In this document: positions 56,878 to 64,000 of the stretch, piece by piece
Position numbering within the stretch: position 1 is the stretch's first letter
Layout: each line of letters opens with the position of its first letter
Assembly (NCBI GenBank): GCA_964585685.1
Contig: CAZPEP010000005.1
Span: forward strand, 28,860 to 92,859
Source: JALHVH01 sp964585685
Lineage (GTDB): Bacteria; Acidobacteriota; Aminicenantia; Aminicenantales; Saccharicenantaceae
Direction of reading: 5' to 3'
Length of the DNA: 64,000 nucleotides
The notes under the pieces: generated by a model
What the model was told of the DNA's origin: nothing
Seen by the model: the letters and a program-made list of their open reading frames with translations, nothing else
Database searches by the model: none
Translations under genes and position numbers: made by a program

Positions 56878-59226
56878 ATGGCCAACAAGTGCCCGACCTG
56901 CCATTCCGACAATCCTGATACCTTGAAATTCTGCGGGGAGTGCGGCACTCAGCTTCCTCCGCCCCACGGCCATGCACTCGACGTGACGGAAATCCTGCAA
57001 ACGCCCACTCATGAGCTCACTGCAGGCGTCACGATTGCCGGGCGCTATCAGGTGATAGAAGAGCTGGGCCGCGGAGGCATGGGGATCGTCTATAAAGCCC
57101 GCGACCTTCACCTCGACCGCCCGATCGCCCTTAAGGTCCTGCCGGCGGATAAGATCGCCGACCCGGATCGGAAACGGCGCTTCGTGCAGGAGGCCAAAGC
57201 CGCGTCGGCGCTGAATCATCCGAACATCATCCACGTTTATGACATCGATCAAGCCGAGGGCACGGACTTCATTTCCATGGAATACGTGGAGGGCCGGACG
57301 CTCAGCCATCTGATCCCTCCCGATGGGATGCCGATGTGTGAGGCGAGAAAATACGCGGTCCAGATCGCGGACGCCCTAGCGGCGGCCCACAAAGCCGGTA
57401 TCGTCCACCGGGATCTGAAGCCTGCCAACATCATGGTGTCGGAGAAAGGATTGATCAAGGTTCTCGACTTCGGCCTGGCCAAGCTCGTCCCTTTCGCCGG
57501 CCTCGAGAGCCCGAAGACGCTCACGGCCGTGGGGACGATCTCGGGGACGCTATCCTACATGTCTCCGGAGCAAGCCGAGGGCCGTCCGGTCGACGGCCGC
57601 AGCGATATCTTCAGTTTGGGTGCGGTGCTTTACGAGATGGTAAGCGGCATCCGGGCCTTTGAAAGGGAGACGGGCCTCTCGACGCTGGCAGCTGTCCTGC
57701 GCGAGCAACCGCCCCCGCTGCGCAACCTGCCGCCGGATCTGGCGGCGATCATAAGCTGCTGCCTATGCAAGGATCCCGCCGACCGGTTCCGGCGCGCGGA
57801 TGAGGTCTTGCAGGCCCTTCAACAGGTCGGCGTTTCTGCGCCATCCCCGGTCCCCGCCATCGCGGTCCTGCCGTTCACGAACATGAGCGAGGACAAGGAA
57901 GACGAATACTTCAGCGACGGGCTGAGCGAGGAAATCATCAACGCGCTGACGAAGATCCCCGGCCTGCGCGTGACAGCCCGGACGTCCTCGTTCGCTTTTC
58001 GTGGTAAGGAACTTGAAATCCGCGAAATCGGCGCCCGGCTCGTGGTGGACAAGATCCTCGAAGGCAGCGTCAGGAGAGCCGGTAAAAGGATCCGCGTGAC
58101 CGCGCAACTCATCAACGTAAGTGATGCTTGCCATCTTTGGAGCGAGAGATACGAACGCGAGGTCACGGACGTCTTCGCCATCCAGGACGAGATCTCCCAA
58201 GCCATCGCCGGCAAGTTGCGGGTCGGGCTCGGACAGGAACCACGGGCCCCAAGGCGGCTGACCGGGAATTTGGAAGCCTACGACCTCTATCTTCAGGGTC
58301 GTCATCACCTGGCCAAGTGGACGCCCGAAGGGTTCGCCAGGGCGAAAGAATGCTTTGAGAAGACCGTCGTGTTGGATCCGGGCTTCGCTCTCGCTTACGA
58401 TGCGCTCTCGGAATTGTTCTGGTACCTCGGCTTCTTCGGTTTCATTCAACCCAAGGACGCGTTTTCGACGGGAATCTGGGCGGCGCTGCGCGCCGTGGAA
58501 ATCGACGACACATTGGCCGAAACCCACGCCCTGGTCGGCATGTACCGCAAGGAGCTGGACTACAACTGGCCGGAAGTCCAGAGGGAAATGAAGCGCGCGC
58601 TGGAACTGAATCCGTCGTCGCCCACGGTGCGGCTGCGTAATGCGCTGAGCGGCCTGATGCCGCTCGGGCGGCTGAAGGAGTCGGTGGAGGCGCTGAAGTT
58701 CGTTATCGAGTCGGACCCGTTGTCGCTGTTTAACCGGTGGTGGCTGGCCATAATGTACTATCTGGTCCGCGATAATGACCATTCGTCAGAGCAGGCGCAG
58801 TTCATCATCGATATCGACCCCTCCTACTATGCCGGTCACTGGGCGCGCGGAATGATCTGTCTTGACAAAGGAATGCTGCGTGAGGCGATCGCCGAGTTCC
58901 GGGAGGCGGTTACGTTGTCCGGCAACATTCCTCTGATGCTCGGGATGCTCGGCTGGGCATTAGGGAGCGCAGGTGAGGCCGGGGAGGCCAAGGCCATACT
59001 TGACCGATTATCGGAAATCTCGCGGACTGCCTATGTCCCCCCGTGCTGCTTCGCCTGGATTCACATTGGGCTTGGCAATGTGGATGATGCCTTCGCCTGG
59101 ATGGATCGAGCGATCGATGCGAGGGATCCGATGATCATGCCTATCAAAAGCTATCCGTTTCTGGATCCGCTCCGCACCGACCCGCGCTTCCGCGCGCTCC
59201 TTCGGAAAATGAAACTGGAGGAATAG
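56878..59226 (+). CDS. Zinc-ribbon Ser/Thr kinase with TolB-like and TPR domains (kinase 2)
   Basis: A 782-residue protein starting at ATG after GGGGG. The first 75 residues are nearly the same as in kinases 1 and 3, including the CPTCH..CGECG zinc ribbon and GRGGMG loop. Lys86, HRDLKPAN (177-184) and DFG (197-199) are kept. Unlike the others it has no evident membrane helix. The kinase runs directly into a TolB-like adenylate-cyclase-associated domain (AIAVLPFTNMSEDKEDEYFSDGLSEEI, about 327-460), then TPRs to the end. It is therefore probably cytosolic. This architecture (kinase-TolB-TPR) is frequent in Acidobacteriota-like genomes. It is alone between copies G and H. Confidence 0.9.
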   Translation: MANKCPTCHSDNPDTLKFCGECGTQLPPPHGHALDVTEILQTPTHELTAGVTIAGRYQVIEELGRGGMGIVYKARDLHLDRPIALKVLPADKIADPDRKRRFVQEAKAASALNHPNIIHVYDIDQAEGTDFISMEYVEGRTLSHLIPPDGMPMCEARKYAVQIADALAAAHKAGIVHRDLKPANIMVSEKGLIKVLDFGLAKLVPFAGLESPKTLTAVGTISGTLSYMSPEQAEGRPVDGRSDIFSLGAVLYEMVSGIRAFERETGLSTLAAVLREQPPPLRNLPPDLAAIISCCLCKDPADRFRRADEVLQALQQVGVSAPSPVPAIAVLPFTNMSEDKEDEYFSDGLSEEIINALTKIPGLRVTARTSSFAFRGKELEIREIGARLVVDKILEGSVRRAGKRIRVTAQLINVSDACHLWSERYEREVTDVFAIQDEISQAIAGKLRVGLGQEPRAPRRLTGNLEAYDLYLQGRHHLAKWTPEGFARAKECFEKTVVLDPGFALAYDALSELFWYLGFFGFIQPKDAFSTGIWAALRAVEIDDTLAETHALVGMYRKELDYNWPEVQREMKRALELNPSSPTVRLRNALSGLMPLGRLKESVEALKFVIESDPLSLFNRWWLAIMYYLVRDNDHSSEQAQFIIDIDPSYYAGHWARGMICLDKGMLREAIAEFREAVTLSGNIPLMLGMLGWALGSAGEAGEAKAILDRLSEISRTAYVPPCCFAWIHIGLGNVDDAFAWMDRAIDARDPMIMPIKSYPFLDPLRTDPRFRALLRKMKLEE

Positions 59227-59270
59227 CCGAAGGTTTTAGGGGCATGACCAGTTCAGGGCAGCGCCGCAGG

Positions 59271-59396
59271 TGAGCACAATCTGAGCACAATCGATTGCGC
59301 AGTCCATCTAATGTAAGTATTATCAGTGTGTTGTAACGCTAGGCCGGTTGCTTCGTAATCAGCAGGTCGGTGGTTCGTGCCCACTCGCTGGCTCCA
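59271..59396 (+). repeat. Arm-like repeats plus diverged tRNA-Thr 3' fragment, copy H
   Basis: TGAGCACAATC is repeated exactly in tandem at 59271 and 59282. The fragment 59352-59396 ends in CCA. Its T arm is GGTGG-TTCGTGC-CCACT: the third pair changes from A-T to T-A on both sides, so pairing is kept. The left neighbour CGCTAGGCCGGTTGC matches copies D, E and J. Confidence 0.8.
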
Positions 59397-59478
59397 CCAA
59401 CCTTTCATCGCTCGCGGACGTCATTGAAGATGACGGGCCCAGCGAAATGGGCCGGACGATCATAGGGAAGGAACACGC

Positions 59479-60342
59479 ATGCGAACGCCATCGGCCATCT
59501 TCATGTCCTTGGCCTTGGCAGGAGTCCTGGCCGCCCAGTCGGTTCCGGCTCCTGCCGCCGCCGCCCAACAGCCCCGGGAATTCGTCTATCGCGAGATCGA
59601 CGGACAGAAACTCAAGGCCTTTGTGTTCGTTCCGCCCGACGGGATCCCCGGCGGACGGACATCGGCCGTGCTCTTAATTCACGGAGGCGCTTGGACCATG
59701 GGCAGCGCGGACTGGACTTTCGAAGCCGCCCGCCGCTTCGCTGCCATGGGCCTGGTGGCTGTCTCGGTCGATTATCGTCTCTCACTTGGCAACGTCACTC
59801 CGATCGAAGCCGTGGACGACGTACGAGCGGCGTTTCGGTGGGTGCGCCGTCACGCGACGGAATTCCTCATCGATCCGAAGCGGGTGGCCGGCTACGGCGT
59901 TTCGGCCGGCGGCCAATTGGTTGCCGTAGCCGCTCTGGTCGACTTTCCCGGCGATGGAATCGACGCCACAAGCTCCAAGCCGAACCTGCTTTTATTGTGG
60001 TCCCCGGCGGTTTTCGCGCCCACGCATCTCCTCCAAGGCCGGGGGAGCGCTTCGGATCATTCGCCGATGCGACACGCCGACGCCGCGACGCCCCCCACCA
60101 GCATCGTCAACGGCGACAAGGACACCGTCACGCCGCTTCAGGACGCCCGGGACTTCTGCGATCGGGTGGTCCGGGCGGGAGGCGTCTGCGAGCTGCATGT
60201 CTATCCGGGTGTGGGGCACCTTCTCACCCGCAACGTAGCGAACCAGTTGAGCGACTTCGACCCCGACCCTGCATTTCGTGCGGACGGCTATGCGCAATTC
60301 GCGCGTTTTCTGAGAGAGCGGGGCTATCTCCCCGGGAAATGA
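59479..60342 (+). CDS. Secreted alpha/beta hydrolase (acetyl-esterase-like)
   Basis: A 287-residue protein with a signal peptide (MRTPSAIFMSLALAGVLAAQ). The motifs of the BD-FAE/HSL-like esterases are in order: LLIHGGAWTMGSADW (oxyanion HGG), VSVDYRLSLGN, DDVRAAFRWVRRHA, GYGVSAGGQLVA (GxSxG, Ser near residue 140), NGDKDTVTP (Asp) and YPGVGHLL (His). Such enzymes deacetylate or de-esterify sugars and small esters in the periplasm. A GGAA lies upstream of the ATG. It is the only gene between copies H and I. Confidence 0.85.
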   Translation: MRTPSAIFMSLALAGVLAAQSVPAPAAAAQQPREFVYREIDGQKLKAFVFVPPDGIPGGRTSAVLLIHGGAWTMGSADWTFEAARRFAAMGLVAVSVDYRLSLGNVTPIEAVDDVRAAFRWVRRHATEFLIDPKRVAGYGVSAGGQLVAVAALVDFPGDGIDATSSKPNLLLLWSPAVFAPTHLLQGRGSASDHSPMRHADAATPPTSIVNGDKDTVTPLQDARDFCDRVVRAGGVCELHVYPGVGHLLTRNVANQLSDFDPDPAFRADGYAQFARFLRERGYLPGK

Positions 60343-60385
60343 CCCGGATCGGGCCCATTCACTTGCCTTTGATATGGTTGTGAGC

Positions 60386-60428
60386 CGCAATCAGTAGGTC
60401 GGTGGTTCGAACCCTCTCGCTGGCTCCA
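60386..60428 (+). repeat. Diverged tRNA-Thr 3' fragment, copy I
   Basis: CCGCAATCAGTAGGTCGG continues to the CGCTGGCTCCA end. It shares the GGTGG T-stem start with copy H but keeps CCTCT on the other side, so one T-T mismatch results. It is the most decayed Thr copy, and no GCACAA repeats precede it. Confidence 0.75.
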
Positions 60429-60461
60429 CCAAGTCCTCCCCCAAGCATTGGCCATCATTGG

Positions 60462-60491
60462 TTGACTTCCCGCCGTTTCCTCTGTTAGTCT
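60462..60491 (+). promoter_or_regulatory. Promoter of kinase 3
   Basis: TTGACT at 60462-60467 and TAGTCT at 60486-60491 (18-base spacer). The whole 50-base leader to the start codon is similar to that of kinase 1. Confidence 0.5.
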
Positions 60492-60519
60492 GAGGCCAAG
60501 CTAGAGTAGGGGGGTTCGC

Positions 60520-63500
60520 TTGGCCAACAAATGCCCGACCTGCCATTCCAACAACCCAAATACCCTGAAATTCTGTGGGGAGTGCGGCACCCAGCTCCCT
60601 CCGCCCCAGGACCATTCTCCGGTCGTTACAGAGACGCTCCAAACACCCGTCCACGAGCTCACCACGGGCTCCACTCTCGCCGGTCGCTACCAGGTCATCG
60701 AAGAGTTGGGCCACGGCGGCATGGGCACGGTCTACAAGGTCTTCGACTCCGAGATCAAGGAGAAGATAGCCCTCAAGCTCATCCGGCCGGAGGTCGCCTC
60801 CGACAGGGACACGATCGAGCGGTTCTCGAACGAGATTCGGCTGGCCCGCAGAATCGGCCATCGGAACGTCTGCCGGATGTTTGACATCGGGGCAGCCGAG
60901 GGCGCCCGCTTCATCACCATGGAATATGTCCATGGCGAAGATCTGAAAAGCATGATCCGCATGTCCGGGAGCCTGAGCTTGGGCATGCTCCTGAGCGTCG
61001 GGAAGCAAGTCTGTGACGGGCTGGCTGAAGCCCACAGCCTGGGCGTTGTCCATAGGGACCTAAAACCCCAGAACATCATGATCGACAAGAACGGGAACGC
61101 CAAGATCATGGACTTCGGGATCGCCCGGTCAGTCAGAGATAAAGGGATAACAGGCGCAGGGGTAATGATCGGAACGCCCGAATATATGAGCCCCGAGCAG
61201 GCAGAGGCCAAAGAGGTCGACCATCGCTCCGACATCTATTCCCTCGGAGTCATCCTCTACGAGATGGCGACCAGCCACGTGCCGTTCACCGGCGAGACCG
61301 CCCTCAGCATAGCTATGAAGCACAAGGGGGAGACGCCGAAAGATCCAAGAAAGCTCAATCCCAACATTCCAAACGACCTGAGCAACGTCATTCTCAAGTG
61401 CTTGGAAAAAGAAAAGGCGAAGCGATATCAAAGCGCTTCCGACGTCCATTCTGAGCTCGAGAAGATAGAAAAGGGCATCCCAACCACAGAACGCGTTGTT
61501 CCGGAGAGGAAGACCATCACGTCGCGGGAGATCACGGTAAAGTTCAGACTCCGGAACCTCGTCCTTCCGGCCGTGGCGCTTCTCGCCCTGGTCGTGTTGA
61601 TGATCTTGGGGATCCGTCTTCTCGGCCGGAAGAGCCTCGTGCCGGCCTTGTCTGGGAAGCCTTCGCTGGCCGTGATGTATTTCGAGAACATCACCGGCGA
61701 CGAGGGCCTGGACCACTGGCGGAAAGCGCTCCCGATGCTCCTGACGACCGATCTGTCCCAGTCCAAGTATGTCAACGTGTTACCGAGCGATGAGCTCTAC
61801 GACCTCCTCAACAAACTCGACCAGCTCAACGCGACGAGCTATTCCTCCAGGACCTTGAAGGAGATCGCCGCCCGCGGAGGCGTCAATCACATCCTTCTCG
61901 GCCAGTTGACCAGGGCCGGCGATTCCTTCCGCCTCAGCTACACGCTCAAAAAGTTCGGCTCGGGCGAGACCGTCGGCTCCGGCTGGGTGGCCGGCGAGGG
62001 CATCGCGAGCTTCTATCCCATGACCGACACCCTGACCCGCAAGGTCAAAGAGAACTTAAAATTGACCAGGACCGAGATCGCCGGCGACATCGACATAGAA
62101 CTCGGCAAGATCACGACAACTTCCCCCGAGGCGTTCCTGCTCTATGTCGAGGGGCGGGAAAATCACCACAAGAGAGACCACGCGAAGAGCATCGAGCTGA
62201 TGAAGAAAGCGGTGGCCATCGACCCCGGCTTCGCCATGGCCTACAGGTCCATGGCCGTGTCCTTTTACAATACCTACATGTTCGACGAGTCGGAGAAATG
62301 GATGCAGAAGGCCCTGGAGCTGAGCGACCGGGTTTCCGAGAAGGAGCGCCTCCTCATTGAAGCGGACTGTTTCTCCAGAAGCGAACGGACGGAGGCCAAG
62401 GCCGTCGAGGCCCTTGGCAAGCTCCTGGCGATCTACCCCGACGACAACTTCGCCAATACCAAGCTGGCCTATCAATATCTTAGCTATAAGATCTGGGACA
62501 AGGCCGCCGAGTTCTCGCAAGCGGCCATCCGAAACAACGCCAGAACCTATTACCCCTACAGCTATCTGGCGACGATCCACGAGGCCCTCGGCGAACCCGA
62601 GAAGGCTAAGGAAGTCGCCGAGCTCGGCATCCGCACGCTCGGCGACAACGATTCGCTCCGGCTCGACCTCTCCGACTACCATCTTTATCAGGGGCGGTTC
62701 CGAGAAGCCCTTGAGGAGATCGACAAGGCCATCGCCTTGAGCCCGGAATCGGCCGTGGCCCGCATGTCCCGGGGGAATATCTTCCTCTATCAAGACGATT
62801 TTACCCGTGCGGCCGAGGAGTTCCAGTCGCTCCTGAAGCTCAAGGACCCATCGGCCCGGCTCTATTACCTCTGGGAGATGGCGAACCTGGCTGTCCATCA
62901 GGGCAAGTTCAACGAGGCTCTGGCCCTGATGGGCCAGGGCATCCAGGCCCTGGAGAAAGTGGGGGAGAGACAGATGGCCGGGGAATCCCGGCTCGGGTCG
63001 GCCTATTTCCTCTACCGGACGGGGCGACTTAAGGAAGCCTTTGGGGAGTGCGACCGGGTTCGGAAGGAGGCGGTCGAGGCCGACCAATGGTCTACCCAGA
63101 GGCGGGCCCTGCAGGATATCGGATTGACCTATTGCGCCATGAATTCGCCGGAAAAAGCCCGCCAGGCCGCCAGCGAACTGTCCCAACTCGTTCGCGAAGC
63201 CATAGATCCGACCGAAGCGATGAGGCCGGAGCTTCTTCTGGGTTCGGTCGAGCTTGAGCAAGGACATTGGAGCCAGGCGATCGAGCTCCTGAACAGCGCG
63301 GCCGGCCGGCTGACCCATGAGAGCGGCTTTCCCGGCGACGAGCAGGCGCTTTTCATCGAAAGACTGGCCCTGGCCTACTTCGGCTCCGGCGATTTTGATA
63401 AAGCCGGCGCGGAATACCGGAAGATCAAGGCCCTCACGACCGGCCGGCTCTCTTATGGCGACATCTACGCTCGGAGCTTCTACATGCTGGGGCGGATCGC

Positions 63501-63633
63501 CGAGCAGAAAGGCGACAAGGCTGCGGCCAGCGAATCCTACGCGAAGTTCCTCGCCCTCTGGAAGGAAGCCGACCCAGGCCAACCCGAAGTCGAGGATGCC
63601 AAGAAGCGGCTGTCCGGCTTGAAGGCACAATGA
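60520..63633 (+). CDS. Zinc-ribbon Ser/Thr kinase with TM helix and TPR domains (kinase 3)
   Basis: A 1037-residue protein starting at TTG, so the three kinases use GTG, ATG and TTG. It is collinear without gaps with kinase 1 through residue 340: zinc ribbon Cys5/8/19/22, Lys86, HRD 178-180, DFG 198-200 and the linker PTTERVV..SREITVKF. The membrane helix is at about 346-368. The external part begins PSLAVMYFENITGDEGLDHW (FlgO-like) and continues with TPR-like repeats to residue 1037. It differs strongly from kinase 1 after the helix. The same intracellular kinase is thus joined to a different sensor. It is alone between copies I and J. Confidence 0.9.
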   Translation: MANKCPTCHSNNPNTLKFCGECGTQLPPPQDHSPVVTETLQTPVHELTTGSTLAGRYQVIEELGHGGMGTVYKVFDSEIKEKIALKLIRPEVASDRDTIERFSNEIRLARRIGHRNVCRMFDIGAAEGARFITMEYVHGEDLKSMIRMSGSLSLGMLLSVGKQVCDGLAEAHSLGVVHRDLKPQNIMIDKNGNAKIMDFGIARSVRDKGITGAGVMIGTPEYMSPEQAEAKEVDHRSDIYSLGVILYEMATSHVPFTGETALSIAMKHKGETPKDPRKLNPNIPNDLSNVILKCLEKEKAKRYQSASDVHSELEKIEKGIPTTERVVPERKTITSREITVKFRLRNLVLPAVALLALVVLMILGIRLLGRKSLVPALSGKPSLAVMYFENITGDEGLDHWRKALPMLLTTDLSQSKYVNVLPSDELYDLLNKLDQLNATSYSSRTLKEIAARGGVNHILLGQLTRAGDSFRLSYTLKKFGSGETVGSGWVAGEGIASFYPMTDTLTRKVKENLKLTRTEIAGDIDIELGKITTTSPEAFLLYVEGRENHHKRDHAKSIELMKKAVAIDPGFAMAYRSMAVSFYNTYMFDESEKWMQKALELSDRVSEKERLLIEADCFSRSERTEAKAVEALGKLLAIYPDDNFANTKLAYQYLSYKIWDKAAEFSQAAIRNNARTYYPYSYLATIHEALGEPEKAKEVAELGIRTLGDNDSLRLDLSDYHLYQGRFREALEEIDKAIALSPESAVARMSRGNIFLYQDDFTRAAEEFQSLLKLKDPSARLYYLWEMANLAVHQGKFNEALALMGQGIQALEKVGERQMAGESRLGSAYFLYRTGRLKEAFGECDRVRKEAVEADQWSTQRRALQDIGLTYCAMNSPEKARQAASELSQLVREAIDPTEAMRPELLLGSVELEQGHWSQAIELLNSAAGRLTHESGFPGDEQALFIERLALAYFGSGDFDKAGAEYRKIKALTTGRLSYGDIYARSFYMLGRIAEQKGDKAAASESYAKFLALWKEADPGQPEVEDAKKRLSGLKAQ

Positions 63634-63686
63634 AGCGGGCCTTTAAACCTGTTTGGATAAAAGGGGAGTGTCAGCGGAGCCTCAGG

Positions 63687-63802
63687 TGAAAACAATCGGT
63701 CGAACACGCCGCCTAATCACTTTCATTATCAGCAATATGAGACGCTAGCGCAGTTGGTTCGTAATCAGCAGGTCGGAGGTTCGAATCCTCTCAGTCATGC
63801 CA
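63687..63802 (+). repeat. Chimeric Thr/Arg tRNA 3' fragment, copy J, with degenerate arm
   Basis: GGTGAAAACAATCGG is a worn form of the GCACAA repeats. CGCTAGCGCAGTTGG then leads into 63758-63802. The anticodon and T-arm side is Thr-like, but the end TCGAATCCTCTCAGTCATGCCA is Arg-like, as in copies C and F. The copy therefore joins two tRNA types within one fragment. Confidence 0.75.
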
Positions 63803-64000
63803 CGTCTTTTCTCCCAATTGCCCTGAGGAAACCAATGACTTGAGCCGAGAGCCGGGCGACGGCAAAGGCCGTTCGAGCCGCCCCGGCTCGCGCTCACTGC
63901 GGCTGGGCGGAATGCCGGCCCCGTGATGTGCCGTTATTGCGGGCGAAGGCCATTACGCGGCAGTGCTTCCATTTCCGATGGCGGCTCGGGTGAGGGCCGG
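63803..64000. other. Window end, nothing assigned
   Basis: GC-rich sequence with no gene that can be supported. A short frame starting ATGTGCCGTTATTGCGG near 63925 runs off the edge but is too short to judge. Confidence 0.4.

Larger units (their letters stand above)
46503..63802 (+). mobile_element. Accretion array of recombinase-less modules bounded by tRNA 3' fragments
   Basis: Nine same-orientation partial tRNA copies divide 17.3 kb into modules of about 0.2, 3.3, 2.2, 3.4, 1.0, 2.6, 1.0 and 3.4 kb. Each module carries zero to four genes and none a recombinase. Seven boundaries are Thr-derived (one ends in an Arg-like acceptor) and two are Arg(CCG)-derived. Four Thr boundaries are preceded by a related sequence of about 80 bases. 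The pattern matches cis-mobilizable elements piled up by repeated integration at one tRNA. The integrase at 45414 is the nearest candidate enzyme. Current mobility is inference. Confidence 0.75.

Noticed and set aside
46503..63802. The partial tRNA copies as functional tRNA genes
   Set aside because: All lack the 5' acceptor strand and D arm. Only 35016-35088 is a full cloverleaf.
49993..63802. A classical integron with attC sites
   Set aside because: The boundaries are tRNA 3' halves with direct arm-like repeats, not imperfect attC hairpins with R/L boxes. The nearby integrase is phage-type without evidence of the IntI insertion, and cargo genes face both ways.

Overview
The window reads as a chromosome segment of a GC-rich, Gram-negative-type bacterium. 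Supporting features are a TonB-dependent receptor, PBP1A, HtrA, many lipoproteins, zinc-ribbon Ser/Thr kinases fused to TPRs, and a FecR/Trp-rich surface protein. This style fits Acidobacteriota, most plausibly the Aminicenantes lineage. That placement is inference from gene style only; no rRNA gene is present.

Layout. Positions 1-1146 hold the minus-strand end of a surface-polysaccharide type pair (GT2 glycosyltransferase and a FemAB/GNAT-like transferase). Positions 1.6-14.5 kb form a catabolic and transport region: a YfcC-type carrier, two FCD-type GntR regulators, a large TonB-dependent receptor, a D-threonine-aldolase-like PLP enzyme beside an ornithine-cyclodeaminase-family reductase, a HAD hydrolase, a QueG-like iron-sulfur protein and a secreted hydrolase. 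Three decayed IS remnants (IS5, IS481 and IS4 types) lie among them. Positions 14.8-35.0 kb are a housekeeping block: flippase-like membrane protein, nrdR, hsp20, lon, thiL, dapF-htrA, tmk, PBP1A, a FecR-domain protein, a B12/radical SAM protein overlapping smc, and a PilZ protein. Its gaps are packed with palindromic and C/G-rich repeats, including a 66-bp tandem array.

From 35016 to about 63802 the window is one long accessory zone anchored on a tRNA-Thr(CGT) gene. An 11.5-kb integrase-bearing element lies between the intact tRNA and a 45-bp copy of its 3' half. It has a helicase, tape-measure protein, large terminase, an RRM protein and a tyrosine integrase, but no recognisable portal or capsid gene, so it looks like a phage satellite or a gutted prophage.

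Beyond it lie further same-strand tRNA 3'-half copies near 46.5, 46.7 (Arg-type), 50.1, 52.3, 55.8 (Arg-type), 56.8, 59.4, 60.4 and 63.8 kb. Several are preceded by tandem 11-bp GCACAA-core repeats that resemble integrase arm sites. Between consecutive copies sit small cargo modules, often a single gene and with no recombinase: three related zinc-ribbon Ser/Thr kinases, a kelch-type lipoprotein, an HNH protein with a thymidylate-synthase-like protein, lipoproteins, an alpha/beta hydrolase, and one module with no gene. I read this as serial accretion of integrase-less cis-mobilizable elements at one tRNA gene. It is the most unusual system in the window.
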